From the NCBI RefSeq assembly GCF_033568475.1, contig NC_133123.1, positions 3,410,001-3,474,000 of the forward strand: a stretch of 64,000 nucleotides of DNA, given 5' to 3'. Position numbers and translations under genes: made by a program. Under the pieces are notes generated by a model. The model was not told the DNA's origin. It made no database searches and worked only from the letters and a program-made list of their open reading frames with translations. Source of the DNA: Henckelia pumila. Taxonomy: Eukaryota > Streptophyta > Magnoliopsida > Lamiales > Gesneriaceae. Of the stretch, positions 39,796 to 51,831 are shown piece after piece (within the stretch, counting starts at the first letter, position 1; each line of letters opens with the position of its first letter).

Positions 39796-40389
39796 TAATG
39801 AACAAAAAAGTGGAAATTCTGGCACACTCAAAAGTGGAAGATGTAAGAGGTGGAAAAATTAAAATGACATAAAAATCAGCATAGCCAATTTTGAGATAGT
39901 CAAAATTGTGGTAGGAATTTTGATAGAAGAAAGTAGTTGAAAAAGAATGTGGGTGTAAAGGATATTTTTGGACATTTGAAAAACAGACGACCAAGACACC
40001 AACAAACAGTTTTTATAAGGTGGTCAAATTTAATTAACAGTAAAAGATACATCATGTCCCCCAACTTTGGACAAATTAGCTTAATGTCCGTTCCAGTTTT
40101 GGGGATTTGGAAATTTAGTTTAGGTTCTAATTGAATAGTTTTTCAATTAACTATCTTACTTCATATTTATTTGATACGCGTGCTTCATAAAAAAATGTAG
40201 ATAATGAAGTAGAGGTTTTAATTTGAAAATGAAAATTGTATTTAAAAAAAAAATTGAAACGATCGATAGAAGAGAAAAATAAAGTATAAAGAAAAATTTA
40301 GTATATCTATTGTATAATTAGATGACGTTTTGGGAATAAAGAAAAAGTTTTACCAAATTTAGTAAAGAAGCTTTAATTTTAATAAATAA

Positions 40390-40418
40390 CTAGTAAAAGT
40401 GCACACGCTACGCGTGTG
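40390..40418 (-). mobile_element. Helitron-type 3' terminus
   Basis: On the minus strand: a perfect 7-bp stem (CACACGC, loop GTA, GCGTGTG), 8 nt, then CTAG and a host T. It abuts one copy of a 63-bp repeat whose second copy (40722-40784) continues into different sequence at nearly the same point. Confidence 0.6.
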
Positions 40419-41619
40419 TGGTCAATATAATATAAACCAAATTCATTTCAGTTTTCTTCAACATAGGAGAAGTGGGTGTAGTTATTAATAATGTGTAGAA
40501 TGCAGTTTTCAAAATGCAAAACAGTTTTTTTGTTTTTGTTTTGCACCTATTTTTACCATTTTTTCAATTTAAATATATTAAATTTTAAATAACTATCTAG
40601 GATTAAATGGTAAATATATTTTGATATCATCAAAACGTACCAAAGCGGTTTTTAAAAGTGGCTCAAGTTTTATAAAATAGTAAGATAGTAAGATAACTAG
40701 TCCCCCAGAATTTGTTTTGGGAATTAAGAAAAAGTTTTACCAAATTTAGGAAAGAAGCTTTAATTTTAATAAATAACTATAGTATAAAAATATACTGAAA
40801 TAAAATCTTTACTTATAAGAATATATACAAATAAATTTAAATTTATATATATGAATTGAAAGGGCAATTTCGAAAAAAAAAGTTGGTGTCCTCCTTCTAA
40901 GAGACTCAACATTTTTAATATAGTATAGATAACTAGCCTCTCAGAATTCGTTTTGTTTTAAATTTGTTTTTGTTTTCTAGATATTTGTCAAAAAAATTAA
41001 AAAATAAAGAGGATTTGTGAAAAAAAATTTAATCAATTTGTTAAGAAAAAAACTAATTAAGAGCATTAATATATTAAAAAATCACTAAAATTCAATTATT
41101 ATTCACTCGTACCCTTAATTAATAATAAGAATGAGTTAATCCAATATAATAGAATCCCTGTCTTTCTAGGTAGTGTTCGTAACCTTTGAAAATAAGTAAT
41201 TATAAAGATTCTTTTAACAAATTTATGAAAAAAATCTCCATAATCACTTATTTTTAAAAGTTGCAAACAACTATTCTATGCAAACTCCTTCCTTCTGACT
41301 ATATATATATTCACGTACGTACGCACTTGACCGTGCATTGAGAATTGTCTCGCAAATTTGGAAGTAAAACCCTTTATAGGAATATATAGAGTTATCCGTC
41401 GGCAGTAAAGATGAGTAAAATTTTTCGTCTCTCAGATTCGTTTTTGTTTTTGTTTTTGTTTTTATTCTTATTTATTTTATCGTCTTTTCTTTTTGTTTTC
41501 ATTCTGATTTATGGGAAATACAATTTATGTTTTCTCTGAATATGATTTGGGCTTACACAATAATTTCATAGCTTAATGCCATTTTCTTTAATTTTAATGG
41601 CATGATGCGATTTGATAGT

Positions 41620-41960
41620 TTGTAGGGACTTTACAATATTCATGATATGGCTTATCTAGAACACTCTTGAATACACTTATATATAAATGACTTTTATAGA
41701 AACTTGTAAAAATAAGATTCTAGATTTGTGTAGATGAAAGAATCTAGAATCGTGTAGATTATAGGATGCTCAACTATAAAAAGGGTGCAAGTCCTTATTT
41801 GTAAACCACCAAGTTTGAAAGCAATACAAAAGCATTCTTCAAGCTTTTTTGTGTTCTTACTCAAACACTTGCCCACATTTGCGCAACAAAGACTGATTTG
41901 CTAGTACTCGTGAGGGCGAAATCAAGGAGCAAAAGTCGCACATGATCTTAGAAGGACTAA
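41620..41960 (+). mobile_element. Possible solo LTR (fossil), tentative
   Basis: An LTR-like promoter arrangement is present: a TATA box (ACTATAAAAAGGG at about 41772-41784), then CAAGT, then a T-rich stretch with AAGCTTTTTTGTG resembling the R/U5 of copia LTRs. No partner LTR, internal region or target duplication was found, so this is only a candidate. Confidence 0.25.
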
Positions 41961-42737
41961 GTCCCTGACACACCGCCCAACTCAACTGCACTCTGTTCCA
42001 TTCCTTTATTATTATTAATTTTATTATGAAGTTTTTCCTAAATCTTAATTTTCAATTTCTTAGTGGAAATTTGACAAGATAGTAAAATCATTTCATTATT
42101 TTTTGATATCACGTTAATATTTTTTGATGTTACGTCAACAAGTTGATCAAATAGGAAAAAATTAAAATTAGTATATTGAAACTAAAATTTGAAAAATTGA
42201 TTAACCAAAACCGAGAAAATTAATAAGCTAGTGTATAAAACAAAAGCCATTAGTTATAATGACCCTTTTACAACTTTTATTTTATAAAAATAGCTTGTTT
42301 ACTCAAAATTTTATGTTATAGCCTTACTTTATTTGAAAATCCTAAAATACTCATATTCCACATCTCTCTTTTAGTATATTTTTGTGTTTGATGTGTAAAT
42401 TTATTTTACCAATCATAAAAATGGTAAATTTTATATAATAAAAATTTTATTTAATTTGGATAAATATCTAATTTATGTTAGTAATACTATATTTATATAT
42501 TACGAATATTTAAATTTTAGTCTAATATTTGGTTACTTTGATTTGATATGAAATTAATAATTCATTATACTACGTCACAACAACGATAGCTAGCGTCACG
42601 TTTATGATTTTATTTTTATTAATTTTTTTATCATTAAAAAACTTATTAATTTTTTTAATTAAATATTATTATATATGTTTAATATTTAAAAATTATGAAA
42701 ATAAATAAATAAATATGATGGCTTCAGAATTAAGTCT

Positions 42738-42753
42738 AAGTATATATATATAA
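42738..42753 (+). promoter_or_regulatory. TATA-like box upstream of a small ORF
   Basis: AAGTATATATATATAA lies about 60-75 bp before the ATG of the 50-codon ORF at 42813, a usual plant TATA-to-ATG spacing. AT-rich surroundings make chance occurrence easy. Confidence 0.3.
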
Positions 42754-42812
42754 TCTCACCACCAGACTTAGCTTCCCGAAGCAACCAGTCAAAGAAAATA
42801 AAATAATTAGAA

Positions 42813-42965
42813 ATGGAATCTGGAAAGCATTTTGTAGGGGAGGAAGAGTGCGGAAGAGTCGTGAAAATGCTTGGAGGAAGATATGATTTTGGGTGCATCT
42901 TCACACGGGAGAAGAGTACAATTGTTCTCTTACGGAACATGTGTCATATCGGAAGGATGGTATAG
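42813..42965 (+). CDS. Small ORF of 50 codons, unknown
   Basis: ATG-initiated ORF whose product starts MESGKHFVGEEECGRVVKML and ends NMCHIGRMV. It is GC-richer than its surroundings, has a TATA-like box 60 bp upstream and no in-frame ambiguity. I do not recognise it. It contains three cysteines and no signal peptide. It could be a genuine small gene, the first exon of a spliced gene (a GT follows ATG near the end), or chance. Confidence 0.35.
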   Translation: MESGKHFVGEEECGRVVKMLGGRYDFGCIFTREKSTIVLLRNMCHIGRMV

Positions 42966-43198
42966 AAGAGGGAGATTTCGTCTTCGTACAGTCATAAGAA
43001 CTGTTAATGCATATATGGCTTTCTTTATTTCATACTTTTGTGCACTTCTATAGGTTTTCTTCATTCATTCTGCGTCAGAATTGCATGCGTGGTTTTCATT
43101 CTCCTATGCGTGCGTATTCTTGATTTCATCCATACCCTTGTGCACTTTTACTGGTTTAATTTCTAAATTTCATGCATGTTTTTCTTGATAATTTTATG

Positions 43199-43535
43199 TA
43201 TATATGGCAGATGGTGGTGGTGTTTCTGCTTTGAATGCATGGCGTCGATCTTGTGCAATTAGTGGTGTGGTTTTCTTGATTTAATGTGTTTCTCTTGATT
43301 TCACGTGCTTAAGAAATGCATGGTTTTCTTGATAATGATCTCAATTTAATTATTTTATGTACATATGGCAGATGGTGGTGGTGTTTCTGCTTTGCATGCA
43401 TGACTTCGATCTTGTGCAGTTAGTTGTGTGGTTTTCTTGATTTAATGGATAGTTCTCTTGATTTCACGTGCTTAAAAAAAGCATGGTTTTTTGGATAATG
43501 ATCTCAATATAATTTTATGTACATATTATCTACAT
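43199..43535 (+). repeat. Tandem duplication, about 170-bp period
   Basis: Two successive copies start at GGCAGATGGTGGTGGTGTTT (about 43207 and 43378). They share CTTGATTTCACGTGCTTAA, GCATGGTTTTCTTG and GATAATGATCTCAAT. Copies differ at a few per cent. Related shorter phrases (GTGGTTTTC, TTTTCTTGAT) lie just upstream at 43090-43190, suggesting older rounds. Confidence 0.85.
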
Positions 43536-43539
43536 GTGA

Positions 43540-44677
43540 CAAGGGCGGAGCCAGGATTGAAAATTACCTGGGGTTGGCTCTGCCCCGTGTTAGACAATAT
43601 ATATGTATGAAAAATCAGTTAAAATTGAATCGAACTTTTTAAAATTGAATTAAATTTTTTTCAATAAAACGAATCGATCGAAATTTACTATGAACACCAA
43701 AAAAATGAAAAAATCTATTATTTTGATCAGTAATCAAGTTAAACGATCTCGATTTTTTAAATTTTTTTTTAAAAAAATCAAGTTCTAATTCAAAAATTAT
43801 AGTTAAAAATTGAATTATATAAATTTAAATTATTTATTAAAATTATATTTTCAAATTTAGTTCTATTGTCCAATAAAATTTTATTAGAAAATTTAACAAT
43901 ATTAATTTTTTTAATAAATATTAGGTTTGTTCAGTAAACAAAACTATTACGTTAAAAATCGAAACCAAAGGACCTAACCAATATTTTTAAAATATAAAAC
44001 CAAAATTTTGAATAAACTGAATCGATTTTTTAGATGAATTCAACTCGATAGGTTATTTTGATTGAAATTGATATTTCTGCTCATCTAGACTGTAATTGAT
44101 GTATGACCCTGATTTGTCGATATATGCTCTTTCGGTTTAAAAATAACTTTTGAAATTTTATTTTCTTCATTTACTTAAATACCTAGTTAGAAAATTTCAA
44201 TCATCTCAAAAATTTATAATAAACAGTCATTTTTCAAATCTCATAATTATTGAATTTTTCAGTTTTTTCTAACTACGAATAATCGCAATGCAATCTCAAT
44301 AATAATTACAAAGTCAATAAGATCTCAAATATTTCAATTTTTAACCAATTGATTATTTTTTCTAAATTTCGAAACAATAGTTTTTAGGATAAAACTTCAA
44401 ACTTGAAAATTCATATGTATCATAAATCAATATTATCACAATTAAATATTCGATAAAATTTTAGAGTTTTCGAATTTATCTCAAATCACATAATTTCAAA
44501 ACCTACGGACAATAAATTAACAAAATAATATAATGGATTGTTTTATTTTTAATTTTTTACATGGGGCTGAATTTTATTTTATTTTTTTAATTTAAAACTA
44601 CTAAAAAATGTTTTTTTTTTTTTGAAAAAATGGATGGGGTTGAAGCCCACCCCTGCACAAAGGTGTCTCCGCCCCTG
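43540..44677. mobile_element. Non-autonomous hAT element, 1138 bp
   Basis: Termini CAAGGGCGGAGCC and (reverse complement of the right end) CAGGGGCGGAGA are hAT-type TIRs. The flanking 8-bp duplication is ACATGTGA (43532-43539) against ACATGCGA (44678-44685), one mismatch. The interior is AT-rich with no transposase similarity. Confidence 0.85.
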
Positions 44678-45502
44678 ACATGCGATTATGTTTTCGTCTC
44701 TTACAACATGCGGGAAAGAAAATTGAAAGTTCTCAAGTGTTTGTTTCCCGACACCTAAGTCGCTAACAGAGTTTTTCGGTCGGTGGCGTGGGGGCCTTCA
44801 CGGTCGTAGTTCCGTCATTTCCCTCTTCCTTTCGTATGAGTCAGATATCCATTGGTCCATGCGAAATTTAAATCGAGTAATGTATAACAAATTCCTTTGT
44901 TGCTTTCCTATTTGGTGGATGTTTTGAATATTTCTAATGCCGCTAGTCTTTTTTATTCCCAAAACATACTCCATTTATATAAATTAATGAAATATTTTAC
45001 ATATTTTGTATCATATCAATATTAATATTTCTATTAAATTTCTATCAATTGTAATTGCATAAAAAATAAAAAATTCTTCGTAATAATATGATGATTATAT
45101 ATTTATATGGAAATTAAATTATGTTGAATGAAAAAACTATCTTGGCGGGGAAACTAAAAATTTATGTACGTCTCGAAAGGACCAGCTGGGAAAATTTCAT
45201 TCTACCTGTATCTTACATGTACAAGCGTTGTACTTTACCGTGCATCTAAGGGAGAAAATTTATCAATATGTACGAGGTCTACTGAAAAAATAGTGGATAC
45301 CACATGTATTAATAAATCTACACATTCAAATGTTTCAATACTTATATAAGTATGATCTAATTTACGGACAAGATGTCCTTAGCCAGCAAGTTCGCACTCT
45401 CCGTCAATGAAGACTGTATCTCCTCATCCAGCTATATCCCTTCATGTCATTCCTTTTCTTTTTTCTTTTCACTTTTTTTTGGAAATATAATTTGCTTTAT
45501 AA

Positions 45503-47030
45503 AAGTTAAAATTTGTAATCTCATTTGTATATATAGCATTTTCATTTTTCAATGTTAAAATTGTTTATATATGTCCAGTTGATAACGTTAGCGTTGATAT
45601 ATCGTACCGTACCAAAAATGGCATTCATATCGGAAATTACGGTAAATTTTAATATTGACAGTGTACTAGCATATCGATTATTTTGAAATTTTATGGTATT
45701 TCGAAATTTCGGTATTTAGATATATACTTTTAATATCGAAAAAAAAATCTTTTAGATTTTTATGAATCTGTTGTTTAAAAATATTATATATTTTAATATA
45801 ATAATTTTATTATGATAATAAAAATAAAAATTACAATAATAATTAATAATAATAATAAATAAATAATTATTAATTATCAATAATGAAAAATGGTAATTTT
45901 AATTAATATTTTTATAAATAATAATTATTAAAGATAGATAAATAAATAAATCAAGTTGAAATGATATTTATATTAAATAATGACTATTTATTATATAATA
46001 AAAAATATTATGTAATCATTTATAATTTCATATACACTGTTATAATAAACTATTATTATTATATATTTGTAAATTATTTGAAATAAACTAAGCCAGAGTC
46101 TTCTACTGTTTTCTAGAAGTTTTACAAATACTATCTAAACATCGAAAAAAATTTTGTACAAAAATAAAGACTGGTAGGTGAGAGTTGACATTCCCATGAG
46201 TTTAAATACTCTCAATATGAGTGTTATTCTCATGAGTACAAAAATAAGAATGGTAGGTGAGAATAGACATTTTCATAAGTTTAAATACGCTCAACGTGAG
46301 TGTTATTCCCATGAGTTTAAATACACTCAATATGAGTGTTATTTGAGATTTACATAGATATACATATACATTAATTAACAAGCCATCAATACTGATCTAT
46401 ACCCTCTTAATATTCCTTAGATCAATTTGCTTGAATTTCCTAAAAGTTGTGTTATACAAAAATCTGAGAAAACTAAATAGCCTCAAAATTAATCTTCGAG
46501 ATGATGCAATTAATTCGAGCCAAAAAAAATAGAAATCCATGTGGAATTATAAAGTTTTTACGCACAAGAAAACCATTAAAAAAACCCAAGAAAAATTATT
46601 TAAGTCTATAGTAGCCATTCAAAATTTTCATGTCGAAACTGACCCTGTGATAGTAGAGCTTGAATTTTTTGATCGACGTACTTCGCACTATGTAGGCCTT
46701 TTTGTGAGTTGGAAATCCGAATAGGATCAAGAGTACATACGGGCATTCATATGGTATATTCTTCAACATGATAGTCGTATTCTCCTCATCCTGATTAAGA
46801 GACAACACCACGTGCCGGTTTTCCTCTTTAGGCACAGATCTTCTAACATGTTCGTTGCCTGGCATGAAACCTCCACTAGGCGGTGTTATGCTAACCCGGG
46901 GGAAAGGTTTCCATCAGCAAGTCTCCTTCTTGGAAGAGTATGATGTCCCCATCTTGGATTTGCACTCGCCAGTGCGAGAGTCGACCACTCAATAAGTAAG
47001 TACGGTTGCCTTGGGTTTTAGTGGTGATCA
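45503..47030. repeat. Segmental duplication, copy A
   Basis: Runs from AAAGTTAAAATTTGTAATCT to TTGGGTTTTAGTGGTGA and aligns collinearly with copy B at 49185-51035, differing by a few per cent plus indels. It has about 190 bp (about 46729-46916) missing from copy B and lacks a 60-bp hairpin segment present there. Both copies share a 35-bp-scale array around ATGAGTTTAAATAC(G/T)CTCAA and GAGTGTTATTCTCATGAG. Confidence 0.85.
46190..46345. repeat. Short tandem array inside duplication copy A
   Basis: Alternating units GTAGGTGAGA(A/G)T(T/A)GACATT, CATGAGTTTAAATAC and CTCAA(T/C)(A/G)TGAGTGTTATT are repeated two to three times. CTCAT/ATGAG words give local dyad symmetry. The same array is at 50290-50470 in copy B. 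Confidence 0.7.
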
Positions 47031-48450
47031 TCAGAATATAATCCAAAAATATATCATTAAAAATTACACAAGAATCCAATATTAATCAAGAAAATTATTA
47101 CGAAGCTGACATGATCGTACATCTTAATAAGTTACTTTCTTTTCTAATTTCTCAAGAATATATGCCTTATTCTTTGGAGGTATTCCGAATTGTATTACTA
47201 CGAAGTCTCCCACATTTATCCACTCCAACGTATTATCTTTCATCAGGGCGGCCCTGCCCTATGGCGGGCAGGCCCTTGCCTAGGTCTCATGTTGCAGTTA
47301 TATACTTCGCTAGTGCAAAGAAGTTTTACGTAAAACCTTTTTCCCCCTAGAGCCTTTTTCACTCGGCCGTGTTCTTCATCTCCTACATAGTGATCCAAAT
47401 ATTCTATTTTTTTCTCTTGACCTTGGGGAGAAAAACCAAGGAGAAAAGGATGCTGACATTGATTGATGAGTAGTGTCAAGTGTGTAAAAATTATTTTATT
47501 TTAATAAGGCTTATCGAACAAAAAAGTAAGAGTCGTTATTGTGTTTTATTATTTTTATTATTGTGTTTTAGTATTTAGTTGCTTCTTGTGTACTTATATA
47601 ATATAGGTAATTTGTATTCACCTTCCACCTACTTTTTGCTTTTGGCATTTACCTTCCTTTTATGTTATAATTTTTACACTTGTTCAGAGAGGTGGCATCT
47701 CTTTAGCGTGAAAAGTATAATTGGTTGAACGTTAATTTTAGGGTGAATTGATTGAATGATAGCGATCAAATTTTTAATAATAATTTTATAATGAGGCTTC
47801 TACTTTTTTATGTTGTGAGATCGTTTTTAAACCAAATATTAAGTGGACACCAATTATTTATTACACATATTGAAATAGAATAAGTTTTTATCGAGTTGTT
47901 TGTGTCAAGTATAAGATTAGGTTTTGTATGAGACGGTTTTTAAAAAGTTTGTTATAAAAGTCACATCCAAAATAACAATTTAAGCACATTCACGAAAACA
48001 ATAATTTTTTACTATTTTATAAAACATGAGCCTATTATAAACAATCAAATTTTGGTGATTCCAAAAATAGTGTTGTCATTATTAAACTTAATCAATTGTC
48101 ATTGGGGATAAATTTAGAAATTTGGTGACTTATTTCTTGTCTAAAACTACAAACCGTCCAGTTGTATAATGATTAGCGGATTAATTTAAAATTTAAATAA
48201 CGTGATCCTGGAGAAATTCCAAAAATAGTGGGAATTTGTAAACGATCAATGGACATGCGAATGGTCAGGATTTTTTTAAAAAAAATAATTTTTAACATTT
48301 TTATTTTGATATCAAATCTAGGAGCTTTACAAAAATATAATATTTTTGAATATTTATACTTTAATCTTAAACATCATTTATATGAAAATGTTATAAAAAT
48401 ATAAATACATTACATTTATGTCATATATAATATCTATTTATTATATTACA

Positions 48451-48472
48451 CACGCAACACGTCATGTACTAG
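48451..48472 (+). mobile_element. Helitron-like 3' terminus, weak
   Basis: Plus-strand CACGCAACACGTCATGTA then CTAG and a host T. The CACACGCAACACGT core matches the end at 27650, but the stem is imperfect here, so the call is weaker. Confidence 0.4.
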
Positions 48473-49184
48473 TTACTAGTAAGGCCCAAACATAGAGTAA
48501 CGAGTCAGCTAGACTAGAAATATCTGCTATCATTAACGGGCCTTTGAAAACAAGGTTGGGCCGTACTTTATTGGCCCATTATGCAGATCCAATTTTTTTA
48601 AAAAGGTTTTTTAAGATTTTAATTTATTTTTATTTTTTTGAGGGATTTTAATTTATATTTACTTGCATAGAAATTAAGAAAAATTACATTGATGGTCTGA
48701 TAAGTTGCATGTTTTTTTCTTTTTTAAAATTCAGTCAGGTTAAAGTCAATTTACAGACTTATTACACTAATGTATTAAAATAATAATAATTTAGTCATTA
48801 TCCATCGGATTGCGGAATGGACACCATCCGATGAATAAAAAAAACACGCCACACTACATTAGTAATTTTCGGTGATATCATTATTAAGCTACATCAGCAC
48901 TCAGAATGAAAAATAATTAAACACGAAAAAACGATAAATTAAAGGATTAACATTGCGAATTGACTAATAAGGGTCCGTTTGAAGTTATTGATTATTAATC
49001 TATGTATTAATAATCTTATCTAATCTCACGTTTTTTTTGCTATATTATTTATCCATATTTCAATCTTATCATATCAATCAGGGGCGAATCCACTATAGGA
49101 CCGGGGGGCCAAAAGTAAAAAAAAAAAATTAGTAGTATATAATTAATATTTTTAAACAATTAAATATATAAATAAATGGCCCTT

Positions 49185-51035
49185 AAAAGTTAAAATTTGT
49201 AATCTCATTTGTACATATAACATTTTGATTTTTCAATGTTAAAATTGTTTATATATATCCAGTTGATACCGTTAGCGTTGATATATCGTACCGTACCGAA
49301 AATTAGAGCTGTCAAACGGGCCAACCCATAGCGGGACGGGCCGGCCCACCAAAAACCCACCTTTTGGCGGGCCGACCCACCATCCTGCCGGCTGAAAATC
49401 CTCAACCCAAGGTGGGTTGTGGGTTAGGCAAGCCGGCCCGCGGGTTGGATCACGACAAATAAAAATAAATAAAAAATATTATAATTAATTATAGATATTA
49501 TTTCATAAATAAATATTAATAGAAACATATTAATAAAACTTTTAATTATTGATTTAATGTGAGTAAAATTTATAAAAATTAATTAATACAAAAAAAAATC
49601 ACAACTTTTATTAAAAAAATACATATATAATAATAAAAATAAAAATAAATTATTAATTTTCCAGGCCCGCAGGCCAACCCGCGCGGGTCGCGGGCCTAGG
49701 CGGGTTGGCCATCTAGGCCCACCTTTTGTTGGGTTGAAATTTTTTTTACCCAACCCACTTAAATTGTGTGGTGGGCCGGGCCAACCCGTCGGGCCTAACC
49801 CAAATTGACGGCTCTACCGTAAATGTCATTTATATCGAAAATTACGGTAAATTTTAATATTGACAGTGTACTAGCATATCTATTATTTTAAAATTTTATG
49901 GTATTTCGAGATTTCGGTATTTAGATATATACTTTTAATATCGGAAAAAAAAAATTTAGATTTTTATAAATCTGTTGTTTAAAAATATTATATATTTTAA
50001 TAATATTAATTTTATTATGATAATAAAAAAAACATTAATCATTAATAATAAATAATAAATTATTAATTATCATTAATTAAAAATGGTAATTTTAATTAAT
50101 ATTTTTATATATAATAATTATTAAAGATAGATAAATAAATAAATCAAATTGAAAATGATATATATATTAAATAATGACTATTTATTATATAATTGTGTAC
50201 TGTTTTCTAGAAGTTTGATAGAGCTTCTACTGTTTTCTAGAAGTTTTACAAAATACTACCTAAACATCTAAAAAAATTGTGTACAAAAATAAGAATGGTA
50301 GGTGAGAATTGACATTCCCATGAGTTTAAATACTCTCAACATGAGTGTTATTCTCATGATTACAAAAAATAAGAATGGTAGGTGAGAATAGACATTCTCA
50401 CGAGTTTAAATAAGTTCAACGTGAGTGTTATTCCCATGAGTTTAAATACGCTCAATATGAGTGTTATTTGAGATTTACATAGATATACATATACACTAAT
50501 TAACAAACCATCAATACTGATCTATACCCTATTAATATTCCTTAGATCAATTTTCTTGAATTTCCTAAAAGTTGTAATATACAAAAAATTGAGAAAACTA
50601 AAGTAGCTGCAAAATTAATCTTTGAGATGATGCAATTAATTCGAGCCAAAAAAATAGAAATCCATGTGGAATTATAAAGTTTTTTTACGCACAAGAAAAC
50701 CATTAAAAAACCCCAAGAAAATTTATTTATTCTATAGTAGCCATGCAAAATCTTCATGTCGAAACTGATCACCCGATAATAGAGCTTGAATTTCTTGATC
50801 GATGTACTTCACACTATGTAGGCCTTTTTGTGAATTGGAATTCCGAATAGGATCATCAGCAAGTCTCCTTCTTGGAAGAGTATGATGTCCCCATCTTGGA
50901 TTTGCACTCGCCGGTGCGAGAGTCGACCACTCAGTAAGTAAGTACGGTCGCCTTGTTCTTCCACACTTTGATTTATGGCCTAGTGATCTCATCACTAGGC
51001 CATATTCCTTGTCATCTTGGGTTTTAGTGGTGAAT
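49185..51035. repeat. Segmental duplication, copy B (carries a MITE)
   Basis: Collinear with copy A but interrupted at 49304-49815 by a GC-richer inverted-repeat element. It retains a 31-nt perfect hairpin (stem TATGGCCTAGTGAT, loop CTC) at 50974-51004, deleted in copy A. Confidence 0.85.
49304..49815. mobile_element. MULE-type MITE inserted in duplication copy B
   Basis: Ends TAGAGCTGTCAAACGGGCC and (reverse complement of the right end) AGAGCCGTCAATTTGGG are inverted repeats about 110-170 bp long, rich in GGGCC/CCAACCC words around an AT-rich core. The 9-bp flanks ACCGAAAAT (49295-49303) and ACCGTAAAT (49816-49824) form a target duplication with one mismatch. Copy A of the host duplication is the empty site. 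No coding capacity. Confidence 0.85.
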
Positions 51036-51399
51036 TCTTCGTGTCGTTTCCCCATTGCTTGCAATCTGTGTTTTGAACCGTGGGAGAGAAAAAAATTAAA
51101 CTGTGTGGGTTTTCTTGAACTGTAAACTGGGTTTTCTTGAACAGTGGGAGAAAAAGAATAAACTGGGTATCCTTCGTTTTAATTTATAGACAAGTTAGTT
51201 AGATCTCCTGCATTTACATTATAAGTTGAAAGATTTTCTTCTCCAATGATTTCAACTTAAAAAACTCTTTATCTTTTCAAACTTTTAGCATCTCTATTCA
51301 GCCGGTTAGCTATTTGCCTCTCATATCGTTAGTACCAATTGTAACATCGACCCAAATTTTATAAATTTTGTTGTGTCATCCCTTACGTCGTCTAAATAC

Positions 51400-51535
51400 T
51401 GTAGAGACGGATGAAATAATATTTACAAGAATGTTTATATACAACTAGAATACCTAAGAGATAAAAAGAAAAATATAATTACAAAATATACAAAAGATAA
51501 TATAAAATATATTTCAAGATATAAAATATATTCCA
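51400..51535 (-). repeat. 3' LTR of the copia element
   Basis: On the minus strand it begins TGGAATATATTTTATATC, right after the polypurine tract GAGGGGGCC, and ends CGTCTCTACA. It is short even for copia. Its partner is outside the window, so age cannot be estimated here. Confidence 0.7.
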
Positions 51536-51831
51536 ATAGGCCCCCTCAAGATGGTGAGCTCATAGAAACACCAATCTTGGAACAAAGTAGACGCAGTCGT
51601 GTACTGAAAAACGGCTTTGTCAGAGCATCAGCCAGTTGATCAAAAGAAGAGATATGAGAACATCGAATTTGATTACTATGAACCAGCTCTCGAACAAAGT
51701 GGTAATCCAAGACAATATGTTTTATGCGCAGGGGTGGAGCCAGGAATTAATCAAAGGATGGCTAAAAGTTATGAAAAGTCATATATAAATAAAATTCATA
51801 GAACATGTAAAAAATTAATAAATCAAATCAC

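Larger units (their letters stand above)
38944..42812. other. Gene-free region with Helitron ends and local repeats
   Basis: AT-rich. Contains a TAA microsatellite (39717-39749), Helitron-type ends at 39766 and 40390, a 63-bp direct repeat at 40327-40391 and 40722-40784, and a possible old solo LTR near 41.6-41.9 kb. No host gene was recognised. Confidence 0.6.
44686..51399. other. Gene-free region with a segmental duplication
   Basis: Contains duplicate blocks A (45503-47030) and B (49185-51035), a Helitron-type end at 48469, hAT-like end fragments at 47244 (CAGGGCGGCCCTG) and 49079 (CAGGGGCGAATCC), and AT-rich filler. Short minus-strand ORFs in the blocks (46596-46865, 50732-51064) are not conserved between copies and are not called as genes. 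Confidence 0.6.

Noticed and set aside
46596-46865. Minus-strand ORF with ENTTIMLKNIP, reminiscent of Mei2-type RRM
   Set aside because: Only one short phrase fits, and about half of the ORF lies in a segment absent from duplication copy B; no RRM structure follows.
46891-47079. Minus-strand ORF with DGDIILFQEGD, faintly B3-domain-like
   Set aside because: Too short, and the other copy reads differently in the same region.
47244-47285. hAT-like end CAGGGCGGCCCTG
   Set aside because: No partner end or target duplication was found, so not called as an element.
49079-49110. hAT-like end CAGGGGCGAATCC
   Set aside because: Only one terminus is present; likely a truncated fragment but boundaries cannot be shown.
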